From: Bacteroidaceae bacterium
GTDB lineage: Bacteria > Bacteroidota > Bacteroidia > Bacteroidales > Bacteroidaceae
Direction of reading: 5' to 3'
Assembly: GCA_017622495.1 (NCBI GenBank)
Contig: JAGAQY010000071.1
Span: 1 to 53,588 of the forward strand
DNA length: 53,588 nt
The notes beneath the pieces are model-generated. The model was not told the DNA's origin and searched no databases. It saw only the letters and a list, made by a program, of their open reading frames with translations. How positions within the stretch are numbered: the first letter of the stretch is position 1; each line of letters opens with the position of its first letter. Made by a program: the position numbers and the translations under genes. Below, one piece after another: positions 17,750 to 26,789 of this stretch.

Positions 17750-18739
17750 ATGAGCTATGTAATGTTAATCGTTAGCCTTGTACTCCTGGTTGTGGGAGCC
17801 AACTGGCTTGTCGATGGTTCAGCAGCTATTGCCCGCCGCTATCACATATCTGAATATATCATCGGAGCCACCATCGTAGGTATGGGTACCAGTATGCCAG
17901 AGTTAGTTGTTAGCGTAGTATCAGGCATTGGCGGACACCCCGACATCGCTATCGGCAACGTAGTAGGTTCAAACATCTTTAATGTATATCTGATACTTGG
18001 CATTACCGCCCTGATGATGCCCATCAAGTATACTTATGAGAATATCACGCGCGACATACCTCTCAACATCGGCGTATCGCTCCTGGCACTGATACTCTGC
18101 GCACTGGGCATACGCTTCCGTGGCGAGTATGGTCTGGGACGCATCGAAGGCCTCATCCTGATTATTTGCTTTGCCCTATACCTATGGAGCACCATGAAGA
18201 GCGAGCGTAAGCAGCAGACAGCCAAGAAAGAAGGGAATCCCCTCCCCGACAGCGACCTGGTAGCCCCAGTGGAGACCAGCCGCTACAAGTCGATGACCGT
18301 ATGCGTACTGGCCATCATCTTTGGATTGGGCGGACTCATCTTCGGTGGCGACATGTTTGTAGACTCGGCTTCGGCCATTGCCCGCGAATGGGGAGTATCT
18401 GAAGCTATCATCGGACTCACCATCGTGGCTGGCGGTACCTCGCTACCCGAACTCGTGTCATCAATCATCGCCGTCACCAAGAACAAGGGACAAATGGCAC
18501 TGGGCAACATCGTAGGATCCAACATCTTCAACATCCTGCTCATCCTCGGTGTCAGCTCATTGATACAGCCCTTGTCGATGGGCGACATCACCTTCATAGA
18601 CTGGGGTGTAATGATACTCTCGGCTGTCATCCTCATGGCAGCAGCCGTCACCTTCAAGCGCAATCAGCTCGACCGCGCCGATGCCGCTATCCTCCTGCTA
18701 TTGTATGCAGCCTACATGGCATGGCTGGTGATTGCATAA
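17750..18739 (+). CDS. Calcium/sodium antiporter (CaCA family, YrbG-like)
   Basis: 329-residue inner-membrane cation exchanger. Two inverted alpha-repeats are clear: 'GATIVGMGTSMPELVVSVVS' in the first half and 'GLTIVAGGTSLPELVSSIIA' in the second, each with the ion-coordinating GTS-PE motif, followed by 'GNVVGSNIFNV' and 'GNIVGSNIFNI'. About ten hydrophobic segments with a short charged loop near residues 145-180 between halves. It exchanges Ca2+ for Na+ or H+; exact ion selectivity cannot be read from sequence. Confidence 0.94.
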   Translation: MSYVMLIVSLVLLVVGANWLVDGSAAIARRYHISEYIIGATIVGMGTSMPELVVSVVSGIGGHPDIAIGNVVGSNIFNVYLILGITALMMPIKYTYENITRDIPLNIGVSLLALILCALGIRFRGEYGLGRIEGLILIICFALYLWSTMKSERKQQTAKKEGNPLPDSDLVAPVETSRYKSMTVCVLAIIFGLGGLIFGGDMFVDSASAIAREWGVSEAIIGLTIVAGGTSLPELVSSIIAVTKNKGQMALGNIVGSNIFNILLILGVSSLIQPLSMGDITFIDWGVMILSAVILMAAAVTFKRNQLDRADAAILLLLYAAYMAWLVIA

Positions 18740-18760
18740 GCTCACATTCGGTCCAATAAA

Positions 18761-18800
18761 AGAATCTCCATACTCAAGTGTTGTATGGAGATTCTTTTTT
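18761..18800 (+). terminator. Terminator of the antiporter gene
   Basis: AGAATCTCCATA pairs with TATGGAGATTCT around an 11-nt loop and is followed by TTTTT. Confidence 0.9.
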
Positions 18801-18861
18801 CCCATCAAGGGTGAATAGCTATTTTCTTTGCCCTACTCATTGAAGATTTCATTCATTTGCT

Positions 18862-18869
18862 TATATTTG
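18862..18869 (+). promoter_or_regulatory. -7 element of the CE15 esterase gene
   Basis: TATATTTG followed by TG, 36 nt before the chosen start codon at 18906. It makes the in-frame ATG at 18828 untenable. Confidence 0.6.
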
Positions 18870-18905
18870 TGCCATATTTATATTACCAAGCACTATCGTG
18901 TAGCC

Positions 18906-20120
18906 ATGAAGAATCTATTTCTACGATGGATGATGCCTGCTATAGTAGCAGCATCATTAGTATCCTGCGCTTCGCGCCCAAGGGTCTACGACCAGGAGTT
19001 TACAGGTAGCCATTACCCCTCTCCCGAGATGCCGGGGCTGGATCAGCTGCCACAGATACCCTATCTCCCCGACCCTTTCCTTTGGGCAGACGGTAGCGGC
19101 AGGAGCGACAAGTTCAAAGACTGGTCGCGCCATCGCTCTGAAATCATACACCGCCTCTATCATTACGAGGTGGGGCTCAAGCCCGAGGTGTCGCGAGACC
19201 ACATGAAGGCTACTCTCTCAGGCGATACGCTGAGAGCAACCATAAGGGGCAACGGCGAGGAATTGCGCCTCACCGCAGTGATACACTATCCAGAGGGCGA
19301 TGGTCCCTTTCCTCTTGTCATCGGCATAGGCATGCCTACCGGTTCGTTGCCACCACATATCTTCGAAGAGCGCGGTGTGGCACGCATGGCATTCAACTTT
19401 ACCCAAGTGATGTCACACACACAGAAGCGCGGTACCGAACCCATCAACCGCATCTACCCCTCACTGCTCGAGATGGGAGCCTATAGCGCATGGCCTTGGG
19501 GCATAAGCCGCCTTATCGACGCACTAGAGATTGTGGGCGAGGAGGCACGCATCGACATGGATCACATTGCCGTTACCGGATGCTCCTTCGCCGGCAAGAT
19601 GGCGCTGTTTGCCGGAGCACTTGACGAGCGCATCGCACTCACCATAGCCCAGGAACCAGGAGGTGGCGGGGTAGATGCATGGCGCGTATCTGAGACATTA
19701 GGCAATGTAGAGACCTTAGGGCGCACCAACTTCTCATGGTTCATGGAGAGCATGCGACAGTTTGCCGACAAGAACGTCTGTCGCCTCCCCATAGACCATC
19801 ATGAGGTAGCAGCTCTCATCGCACCGCGTGCACTACTCGTCTTGGGCAACCCCGACTGGGAATGGCTGGCCGAGGAGTCCAACTACGTATCTTGCCAGGC
19901 AGCACGCAAAGTATGGGAGACATTTGGCATTGCCGACCGCATGGGATTCTCCATCGTGGCCGGACACCCACACTGCATGGTCCCCCCGAGCCAGTTTGCT
20001 CACATAGAGGCCTTCGTCGACAAGTTCCTCTTAGGAAAGAAAGAGGTCAACACCCATATCACCCAAGCCGATATGTTCAAGCATGTCGACTACATGAAAT
20101 GGATTCCTTGGGCCGAATAA
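18906..20120 (+). CDS. CE15 glucuronoyl esterase-like lipoprotein
   Basis: 404 residues from the ATG at 18906. A lipobox (LVSC, Cys21) predicts a lipoprotein. It is an alpha/beta hydrolase of carbohydrate esterase family 15, which cleaves the ester between lignin alcohols and 4-O-methyl-glucuronic acid of xylan. Seen: the nucleophile motif 'VTGCSFAGK' (Ser227; family GCS-x-x-GK), 'AQEPGGGGVDAWR' with a glutamate at 250 and the WR substrate-contact pair, and a C-terminal 'AGHPHC' with the catalytic histidine (354/356). 'RGTEPINRIYPSLL' also fits. It stands alone, not in a polysaccharide utilisation locus, with its own promoter and terminator. It suggests exposure to plant cell-wall material. 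Confidence 0.85.
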   Translation: MKNLFLRWMMPAIVAASLVSCASRPRVYDQEFTGSHYPSPEMPGLDQLPQIPYLPDPFLWADGSGRSDKFKDWSRHRSEIIHRLYHYEVGLKPEVSRDHMKATLSGDTLRATIRGNGEELRLTAVIHYPEGDGPFPLVIGIGMPTGSLPPHIFEERGVARMAFNFTQVMSHTQKRGTEPINRIYPSLLEMGAYSAWPWGISRLIDALEIVGEEARIDMDHIAVTGCSFAGKMALFAGALDERIALTIAQEPGGGGVDAWRVSETLGNVETLGRTNFSWFMESMRQFADKNVCRLPIDHHEVAALIAPRALLVLGNPDWEWLAEESNYVSCQAARKVWETFGIADRMGFSIVAGHPHCMVPPSQFAHIEAFVDKFLLGKKEVNTHITQADMFKHVDYMKWIPWAE

Positions 20121-20155
20121 GAGACTGACTATCCGCATCTTTCCGATGATAGCAA

Positions 20156-20193
20156 AAAAGGAACTGCTCCAAGGTATTGGAGCAGTTCCTTTT
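20156..20193. terminator. Bidirectional terminator between CE15 and thrC
   Basis: AAAAGGAACTGCTCC pairs perfectly with GGAGCAGTTCCTTTT, giving A- and T-rich ends that serve both convergent genes. Confidence 0.92.
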
Positions 20194-20219
20194 ATCTATC
20201 GTGCAAGGATACTCATGGT

Positions 20220-21536
20220 TCACACACTCATCAGATAAGCCTTGAAGTCTTCGAACGCCGCCGTCATGGGCACCGACTGCTTGGTGCCGCGCATGAAGGC
20301 CTGCAGTTTCTCGGGCACAGCCACCTCATCACCTATGATGCCCTCTACCGTATCGCGGAACTTGGCCGGATGCGCCGTCTCAAGGAACACGCCCTGCTCG
20401 CCATCGCGCAAGCCCTCGCTCAGGGCACGGTAGCCACAGGCTCCGTGCGGGTCGAGCAGGTAGCCCGTGCGGTGATAGGTATCGGCCAGTGTCTCGGCAA
20501 TCTGCTCATCCGTATAGGCCGCACCGCTAATGAGCTTGCATATATCGGCATGCGAGTGGCCATAGAGGTCGAGTATGCGGGCAAAGTTGCTCGGGTCGCC
20601 CACATCCATCGCATTGGCAATGGTCTGCACCGAGGCACGCGGGTGATACTCACCCGTCAGCAGGTATTGATAGAAGATGTCGTTGCTATTGTTGGCTGCT
20701 ATGAAGCGCTTGATGGGGAGACCCATGCGATGGGCAAAGAGTCCGGCACAGATGTTACCGAAGTTGCCGCTGGGCACACATATCACCAATTCACCCTCCT
20801 TCCCCTGACGCTTCATCTGCGCATAGGCATAGAAGTAGTAGAACGCCTGCGGGAGGAATCGGGCCACGTTGATTGAGTTGGCCGAGGTGAGCCGCATGTG
20901 AGCATTCAGCTCCGCATCCATGAAGGCGCTCTTCACCAGGCGCTGGCAGTCGTCAAACACGCCATCCACCTCAAGCGCCGTAATATTCTGTCCCAACGTA
21001 GTGAACTGACACTCCTGAATAGCGCTCACCTTACCCTTCGGATAGAGCACATACACATGAATACCCTCCACACAGAGGAACCCGTTGGCCACTGCCGAGC
21101 CCGTGTCGCCAGAAGTGGCTACAAGGACGTTGACCATTTTCTGTTGACCGTCGACTGTCGAGCGTAGTCCATTAAAATACCCCAGCAACCGTGCCATAAA
21201 GCGAGCACCCACATCCTTGAATGCCAGCGTGGGACCGTGATATAGCTCCAGCGAATGGATATTGCCATCCACATACACCACGGGGGCATCGAACGCCAGC
21301 GTGTCATACACGATACGCTTCAGTTCCTCGGCAGGGATATCCTCACCGAAGAAAGCATCGGCCACCTGATAGGCAATCTCCTGAAAACTCATCTCTGCAA
21401 TGCCATCGAAAAAATCCTTCGGCAATTGCTTTATACGTTCGGGCATATACAACCCCTTGTCTGTGGCAAGGCCACGTACCACCGCTTCCTCAAGGGAGGC
21501 CAGCGGTGCCTGTTGATTGGTGCTATAGTAGTGCAT
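20220..21536 (-). CDS. thrC: Threonine synthase
   Basis: 438-residue PLP enzyme converting O-phosphohomoserine to threonine. The N-terminal 'MHYYSTNQQAPLASLEEAV' and 'GLATDKGLYMPE', the PLP-lysine region 'HGPTLAFKDVGARFMARLL' and the phosphate loop 'VATSGDTGSAVANGF' are typical of the long (fungal/proteobacterial-like) threonine synthase class. Its pathway partners thrA and apgM lie on the same strand, but 4 kb upstream with two unrelated genes between; thrC has its own -7 box, so it is expressed separately. Confidence 0.95.
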   Translation of the reverse strand: MHYYSTNQQAPLASLEEAVVRGLATDKGLYMPERIKQLPKDFFDGIAEMSFQEIAYQVADAFFGEDIPAEELKRIVYDTLAFDAPVVYVDGNIHSLELYHGPTLAFKDVGARFMARLLGYFNGLRSTVDGQQKMVNVLVATSGDTGSAVANGFLCVEGIHVYVLYPKGKVSAIQECQFTTLGQNITALEVDGVFDDCQRLVKSAFMDAELNAHMRLTSANSINVARFLPQAFYYFYAYAQMKRQGKEGELVICVPSGNFGNICAGLFAHRMGLPIKRFIAANNSNDIFYQYLLTGEYHPRASVQTIANAMDVGDPSNFARILDLYGHSHADICKLISGAAYTDEQIAETLADTYHRTGYLLDPHGACGYRALSEGLRDGEQGVFLETAHPAKFRDTVEGIIGDEVAVPEKLQAFMRGTKQSVPMTAAFEDFKAYLMSV

Positions 21537-21618
21537 AATGTATCGATTCTTTACCTATTGTTAATCTTTTTACCTGTCTGTGCCTTCCGCGCAGTCAGCA
21601 TTTCCGTCATACAATATG

Positions 21619-21626
21619 CAAAAGTA
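21619..21626 (-). promoter_or_regulatory. -7 element of thrC
   Basis: TACTTTTG on the minus strand, 82 nt before the thrC start codon. No -33 match was found. Confidence 0.5.
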
Positions 21627-21772
21627 ATACTTTTTCCCTATTTCACTATACATTAAGATATATTTCTCATCATTCCCGTTACTTTTTGCCGTTATGCCGT
21701 AAACAATCGTCGAGCGTGTACGAAACCTCTGGAAATCCTGTAATCACGCTTACACAAATGAATAAAAAGCCA

Positions 21773-21800
21773 TATTTCTTGCCGATATCGGCAAGAAATA
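21773..21800. promoter_or_regulatory. Probable operator of the Fic/HTH gene
   Basis: A perfect 28-bp palindrome with half-site TATTTCTTGCCGAT lies in the spacer between -33 and -7 of the fic promoter. A further half-site, CTTGCCGAT, occurs downstream at 21830-21838, before the start codon. A repressor bound here would block the promoter; the HTH domain of the Fic protein itself is the obvious candidate (inference). Confidence 0.8.
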
Positions 21801-21809
21801 GTATTTTTG
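21778..21809 (+). promoter_or_regulatory. Promoter of the Fic gene
   Basis: -33 CTTG (21778-21781), 20-nt spacer, -7 TATTTTTG (21802-21809). Its spacer is almost completely filled by the operator palindrome. Confidence 0.7.
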
Positions 21810-21865
21810 TGGTGTTGTAATGAAGAGAACTTGCCGATAAGAGGGTTTATTTAGGAGAATTAGCC

Positions 21866-22747
21866 ATGGAGTATATATCTGTATCAGACTTTGCCAGACA
21901 ATATGGAGTATCGGAGCGCACGGTGCGCAACTATTGTGCTACGGGGAAGATAGAAGGGGCTTTCCTCACGGGAAAGACGTGGAACATCCCTGCCAATGCC
22001 ACTCTACCCAGGCGGGGCAAAGCATACGCATCACCATTGCTCAAGATACTGCGCGAGCAGAAACAAATGCGTCTGACAGGGGGCATCTACCATCGCACAC
22101 AGATAGACCTTGCCTATAACTCGAACCACATAGAGGGGAGCCGACTTACACATGACCAAACGCGCTATATCTTCGAGACCAACACCATAGGCATCACCAC
22201 CGAGAGTGTCAACGTAGACGACATCATAGAGACCAGCAACCATTTCCGCTGCCTGGACTTCATCATTGACCGTGCCGAAGAGCGCCTCACCGAGGGTTTC
22301 ATCAAAGGACTACACGCGATGCTGAAGAATGGCACGTCGGACAGTCGGCACGAGTGGTTTGCCGTAGGAGAGTATAAGCGTTTACCCAATGAGGTGGGCG
22401 GCAATGAGACTACGCCTCCAGAGGAGGTACATCGAGAGATGCAGAGGTTGCTGAAGGAATATAATGCCAAGAACGAGAAGACGCTGGAAGACATCCTCGA
22501 CCTGCACCAACAGTTTGAGCGTATACACCCCTTCCAAGATGGCAATGGCCGTGTGGGCCGGCTTATCATGTTCAAGGAGTGCTTGGCCTGCGGGCATGTG
22601 CCGTTCATCATCACCGACGAGTTGAAGATGTTCTACTACCGCGGCCTACAGCAATGGCCCCACATCAAAGGCTACCTGATGGACACCTGCCTCACTGCAC
22701 AGGACAACTACAAGGCTTTGCTGGACTACTTCAAAGTGAGGTATTAA
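21866..22747 (+). CDS. Fic family protein with N-terminal HTH domain
   Basis: 293 residues. The N-terminus 'YISVSDFARQYGVSERTVRN' is a MerR/excisionase-like helix-turn-helix (1-45). The Fic core has the complete catalytic motif HPFQDGNGR at 221-229, which transfers AMP (or another nucleotide group) from ATP to a hydroxyl on a target protein. An inhibitory helix of the [ST]xxxE[GN] type is present at residues 86-91 (SNHIEG), upstream of the core, as in self-inhibited class II Fic proteins. So the enzyme should be active, self-inhibited and probably DNA-binding. No toxin/antitoxin partner gene is adjacent. It lies, divergently, between thrC and a TonB-domain protein. Confidence 0.9.
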   Translation: MEYISVSDFARQYGVSERTVRNYCATGKIEGAFLTGKTWNIPANATLPRRGKAYASPLLKILREQKQMRLTGGIYHRTQIDLAYNSNHIEGSRLTHDQTRYIFETNTIGITTESVNVDDIIETSNHFRCLDFIIDRAEERLTEGFIKGLHAMLKNGTSDSRHEWFAVGEYKRLPNEVGGNETTPPEEVHREMQRLLKEYNAKNEKTLEDILDLHQQFERIHPFQDGNGRVGRLIMFKECLACGHVPFIITDELKMFYYRGLQQWPHIKGYLMDTCLTAQDNYKALLDYFKVRY

Positions 22748-23014
22748 GAGTTTGCTATGCGGCGATACTCTATGTGGTGGGATGTGTACTGATACCCTTC
22801 CATATCGCGGCCAAATCCGAGCACCGTGAGCGATGTCTCGGGAAAATAAGCATCATGCAACGATATACGATCAAGAGCCAGTGCAGGTTCTACGAAATAG
22901 TCCAGCCTATTCTTCGAAAACCTTCTGTGGATTTTGTTTTATTCTCTCAGGTCACAGACCCTGATGCTCAAATACGGCGGATAGAGTATATCCACCGTGA
23001 CGGAATATTTCTCA

Positions 23015-25054
23015 TCATTTCATACGAACAAATACCTTGCTGTCCTTGTAGTACGGTACGGTTAAGTTTTTCAGGGAAATAGTATCACCATGAATATGCC
23101 CGCGATACGATGCGCTTTTTTTGTAAAACATTTTTCTATGTTCATAGGGCAAGCGAGAGTTAGTATCTGTTTCTTCTTTGTAAACGGATGGGAACGTTGG
23201 CGTATTTTTCAACGAATCTTGGTGAACATTCAATGTAAATGATAGCACCGAACGCTCTAACCAAAGACCACTCATTGGCAACACAAAGAATCCGGGCAAG
23301 TAACCTTCGCGAGTAGAATCAAACTCATCCGTCGTCCCCCCAAAGAGACCTACGATACCACCTTTGGTATATTTTAGTTCTATGATATTACTTTCGTCTA
23401 AACTTCCAACTGTAGGATTGTTCCAATGATAATATATCACGGAATCTACCATCATCTGTTTAATGCGAAGTTCTTCCATTTCACGAAAATAATCCAACAT
23501 GTCATCTTGAATCGAACGCGAAGCATTCCGCACGTGAATGAAATCTTCGATATACCACTCTTTTTCACTTGTGCCATGTTGCTCGCTAACAAGAATCAGC
23601 CGTACGTCATTTTTATATCCTCCATCACTAAACGTCACTACAGCCCAGGCTGTATCATTTAAGACGCTGTCTACACACACATTCTCCAATGCAAGCGAAA
23701 CAAATTCTTGAGTCCATGTCCACAAATCAGCGTTAATCATCATTTCATCATCGGGTAGTTTGTTGTAAAGACTATCGAGACGACGTGAGAAGTATTCATG
23801 ATATGTCCTAAATCTATTGTTGTTATAGTCGGCGAATACTTTTGTGTACATTTGCTCCACTCGGCTACAAACTTTTCTGGCTAGCGGAAGCGTTTGATTA
23901 GCGTTGTAATTATCACCCGCTGTCATACTATAAGGCTCTCTCGAAATCTGTACATCCACATTCTCGCCCGACAGCGTATCACTCTTCGCCGCATTGTCTT
24001 TTTGCAGGCGAAAGATGATAGGTAATGTAAACTGCACTCGTACCTTCTTCCCATCTTTGACACCTGGCTTCCAATAAGGCATCGCATTCACTACACGCAA
24101 AGCCTCTTTGTCGAGATACTCATGGACCGACTTGATGACCTTTGCATCAGACACGGTGCCATCTCTGTTTACCACGAATTGAACGATTACACGTCCCTGT
24201 ATACCCTGCTTATGGCAGAAATCTGGATATCTGACATTTTCTTTAAGATAGCTTTGTAGTGCTTCAAGCCCCTTGCCTTGGAAAACAGGGAGCACATCAG
24301 GCTGCAAGTAAACTTTTGTATCTTCTACAAAGGGCTCAATCTTAAAGGTCATACCTCCTTCCGGTGTGGTACGGACTGTACCTAAGTTTCGAGGCACACA
24401 GCAATCATCCTCAAGATAGAGGTCAAAACTTTTCTCACGTGCATAAAGGCCTGTCACAAACCAAGATTTATTGAACACAACCTTTGCCTTATCGCCCTTA
24501 ATGACAATAATAGTGATGAGAGGGGGCTCGTTTCCATAGCAGAATCCCTCAAACAGTAAGGCTGTTGCTTCATTCTCCAATGGATACACTATACAGTGAC
24601 CAGTATATGTAGCATTCTCTCCAATTAATTTCAGTACTTGGCTGAATGGACTTCCACCCGTAAAAATACTCCTCATTATTATTCCGGGTTCCCATATATT
24701 CTTGTCCGCATATTCCGGGTCCCCTATCCAAGATTCCTCATCGATAAACTCCAATATTTGTTCTCCCTCATAGTATAGTCGAATAACACGAAAATCACCG
24801 CCCTCGTCTTGCCAACCCTTGTATTGCAACACCTGCAATTTGTACTCTTTGGCATTCGCATTAAAAGTTGTCTGTCCAATCAGCTCATAGGGCATCACTT
24901 CTGCTCCGTTTCTGTCGGTGTGAGTATCTATAAATTTATCACTCGTTACTATTTCATGCTTGTTGTCAAAGGTGTAGATATTCTCCGCTATACTTTGTGC
25001 CATTATCTGCATGCAGCACAATGCACTTAGCAGCACACTTATAAATTGTCTCAT
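23015..25054 (-). CDS. Secreted protein with a TonB C-terminal-type domain
   Basis: 679 residues with a signal peptide (MRQFISVLLSALCCMQIMAQ). Residues 262-350 form a TonB C-terminal domain: 'YLKENVRYPDFCHKQGIQGR' then 'VIVQFVVNRDGTVSDAKVIK' and 'VVNAMPYWKPGVKDGKKVRV'. In real TonB this domain contacts TonB-dependent receptors but is tied to an inner-membrane helix; here there is no such helix, and long unknown regions lie on both sides. It may be a periplasmic or outer-membrane-associated protein that borrows the fold. It has its own -7 box and is convergent with fic. No family name can be given for the flanks. Confidence 0.75.
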   Translation of the reverse strand: MRQFISVLLSALCCMQIMAQSIAENIYTFDNKHEIVTSDKFIDTHTDRNGAEVMPYELIGQTTFNANAKEYKLQVLQYKGWQDEGGDFRVIRLYYEGEQILEFIDEESWIGDPEYADKNIWEPGIIMRSIFTGGSPFSQVLKLIGENATYTGHCIVYPLENEATALLFEGFCYGNEPPLITIIVIKGDKAKVVFNKSWFVTGLYAREKSFDLYLEDDCCVPRNLGTVRTTPEGGMTFKIEPFVEDTKVYLQPDVLPVFQGKGLEALQSYLKENVRYPDFCHKQGIQGRVIVQFVVNRDGTVSDAKVIKSVHEYLDKEALRVVNAMPYWKPGVKDGKKVRVQFTLPIIFRLQKDNAAKSDTLSGENVDVQISREPYSMTAGDNYNANQTLPLARKVCSRVEQMYTKVFADYNNNRFRTYHEYFSRRLDSLYNKLPDDEMMINADLWTWTQEFVSLALENVCVDSVLNDTAWAVVTFSDGGYKNDVRLILVSEQHGTSEKEWYIEDFIHVRNASRSIQDDMLDYFREMEELRIKQMMVDSVIYYHWNNPTVGSLDESNIIELKYTKGGIVGLFGGTTDEFDSTREGYLPGFFVLPMSGLWLERSVLSFTLNVHQDSLKNTPTFPSVYKEETDTNSRLPYEHRKMFYKKSASYRGHIHGDTISLKNLTVPYYKDSKVFVRMK

Positions 25055-25137
25055 AGTTCAATTCTTTATCTATGTCATCACCGCTCAGACCGCCTTAGGG
25101 ATTGGTCGGAAAGAAAAATGATTTTCAATCAACTCTG

Positions 25138-25145
25138 CAAATATA
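25138..25145 (-). promoter_or_regulatory. -7 element of the TonB-domain gene
   Basis: TATATTTG on the minus strand, 83 nt before the start codon at 25054. Confidence 0.45.
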
Positions 25146-25184
25146 CGTAACTTATCGGAACATTTACTCATTCTCACAGATATT

Positions 25185-25372
25185 TTATCTCCGCTTCAGT
25201 TCCTTTTCCAATTCCAAAAGTTCCTGCATATCCTCTTCATCGGCCCGTGTGGCTTCGAGTTGTTAATGACTTTGTATTTTTTGCCATCTGTGAAACTAAG
25301 TACTTCTTATATTCAGCAGCGCCATTTTTTCTGAACGCAGCATACACTTTTCTGTTTCCACGAGGCAAATTC
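25185..25372 (-). pseudogene. Frameshifted gene remnant
   Basis: Three minus-strand reading frames give protein-like stretches that join end to end: KNLPRGNRKVYAAFRKNG then EYKKYL; SFTDGKKYKVINN; and EATRADEEDMQELLELEKE ending KRR before a stop at 25185-25187. The natural-looking amino-acid use and smooth hand-over between frames suggest the C-terminal end of a gene broken by two frameshifts. I do not recognise the parent family. It lies in the 520-bp gap between the TonB-domain gene and apgM. Confidence 0.4.
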
Positions 25373-25373
25373 T

Positions 25374-25457
25374 TAAATCATAAGCTTTGATTTTATATTC
25401 AGTGCCTTTAATTTACTATTCATAAGCCTTGAATAATAAATCAGTGCTTATGATTTA
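25374..25457. repeat. Inverted and tandem A/T-rich repeat
   Basis: TAAATCATAAGC (25374-25385) and GCTTATGATTTA (25446-25457) are perfect inverted repeats. The interior contains two degenerate direct copies that begin CATAAGC-TTGA and end CAGTGC. It lies beside the gene remnant. Confidence 0.55.
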
Positions 25458-25525
25458 GTTTTTCGACGAATACTTTGCAACTTTATGAACGCTGCAAAAG
25501 AAGAAATCTGACCTACCATCATAAC

Positions 25526-25557
25526 AAAACGTGAGTCCGATAAGTACCGAACCCACG
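25526..25557 (-). terminator. Terminator of the thrA-apgM operon
   Basis: On the minus strand CGTGGGTTCGGT pairs with ATCGGACTCACG (some G-T pairs) around ACTT, followed by TTTT, 18 nt after the apgM stop. Confidence 0.75.
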
Positions 25558-25575
25558 TCAAGAAAAGTATAGGAA

Positions 25576-26787
25576 TCAACAACTAAGGAACGTGCGGATG
25601 AACTCATCCTTCTCGAGTGTGCCATAGGCTCCTTGCTGGCAGGCTACCTCGTCGAAGGTCTGCACACCGTCGGGCGATATGCCGGGGCGGTAGATGAGGA
25701 AGGGCACAGGCTCGGCCGTGTGGGTGCGGTGGGCACAGGGTGTGGGATGATCGGGGAGGATGGCGATGGTGACGGGCTCGGTCCACTGCTCCAAGGCATC
25801 GAGGATGGGGCCTACGGCACGGCGGTCGAGGTTCTCGATGGTGCGCAGCTTCAGCGCCACGTCGCCCTCGTGGCCAGCCTCATCGCTGGCTTCGATGTGG
25901 AGGTATACGAGGTCGTCGGTTTTGAGGGCCTCGATAGCTGCAGCGGCCTTGTTCTCATAGTTGGTGTCGTAGAGACCTGTGGCGCCCTCTACGGCGATGC
26001 GGCGCAGTCCGGCATAGTGGCCTATGCCATTGATGAGGTCTACGGCAGAGATGACCGAGCCGCGCTGTATCTGCGGGTACATGGCACTAAGGGGACGCAT
26101 GTTGGGTCTGTTGCCGAACGACCAGGGCCAGATGCTGTTGGCAGGGTCCTTGCCTGCGGCCACACGTGCCTTGTTGAGCGGATGCTCGGCAAGGAGCTGC
26201 TGCGAACGCAGGATGAGGTTGTTGACGAGGTCGGCAGTGGCTTGCGCCTCGGGCACCTCGGCCTTGACCATCAGCGGGCGGAAAGGCTGCAGGGGCACAT
26301 CGTGGGGTGGGGTGCAATGCAAGCGCTTGTCGCCTCCCTTGATGACGAGCAGGTGGCGGTACTGCACACCGGTGTGAAAGCGCACGCGCTCATCGCCCAG
26401 ATGCTCTTGCAGGTACTGTATCAGCACATCGGCCTCCTCGGTGGTGATATGTCCCGAAGAGTGGTTCTTGAGGATATCGCCCTCGATGCACACGAGGTTG
26501 CAGCGGGCAGCAATCTCATCGGGAGCGAGGTCTACACCGATATTGGCCGCCTCGAGCACTCCCCTACCCTCGTACACTTCGTTGAGGTCGTAGCCAAGGA
26601 CCGACATATTGGCCACCTCGCTACCGGGATGGAAGCCGTCGGCCACGGTGCGCAGCATACCCGTACGCCCCATACGGGCCAGGCGGTCCATATTCGGGGT
26701 ATGGGCATATTGCAACAGTGTCTTATTGTCTAAGGCGGGTACAGCCCAGTCGGCCATACCGTCGCCGAGAATGATGAGATATTTCAT
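25576..26787 (-). CDS. ApgM-type phosphoglycerate mutase / proposed homoserine kinase
   Basis: 403-residue member of the alkaline-phosphatase-like superfamily. Visible: 'YLIILGDGMADWAVPAL' with the metal-binding Asp, the nucleophile region 'ADGFHPGSEVANMSVLGYD', and 'HIEASDEAGHEGD' and 'AILPDHPTPCAHRTHT' supplying metal ligands. The family is named cofactor-independent phosphoglycerate mutase, but members encoded beside thrA and thrC in organisms without ThrB are thought to be homoserine kinases. Its position 95 nt downstream of thrA supports the latter. The gap before it is filled by inverted heptamer arrays. Confidence 0.88.
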   Translation of the reverse strand: MKYLIILGDGMADWAVPALDNKTLLQYAHTPNMDRLARMGRTGMLRTVADGFHPGSEVANMSVLGYDLNEVYEGRGVLEAANIGVDLAPDEIAARCNLVCIEGDILKNHSSGHITTEEADVLIQYLQEHLGDERVRFHTGVQYRHLLVIKGGDKRLHCTPPHDVPLQPFRPLMVKAEVPEAQATADLVNNLILRSQQLLAEHPLNKARVAAGKDPANSIWPWSFGNRPNMRPLSAMYPQIQRGSVISAVDLINGIGHYAGLRRIAVEGATGLYDTNYENKAAAAIEALKTDDLVYLHIEASDEAGHEGDVALKLRTIENLDRRAVGPILDALEQWTEPVTIAILPDHPTPCAHRTHTAEPVPFLIYRPGISPDGVQTFDEVACQQGAYGTLEKDEFIRTFLSC

Positions 26788-26789
26788 TG

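Noticed and set aside
22579..23082. 167-codon plus-strand frame covering the gap between fic and the TonB-domain gene
   Set aside because: It overlaps the ends of two well-supported genes, and its sequence has no recognisable features. The 267-bp gap itself shows no clear terminator or gene.
25633..26733. 366-codon frame on the plus strand
   Set aside because: It is antisense to the well-supported apgM gene; long antisense frames arise from its GC-rich codon use.
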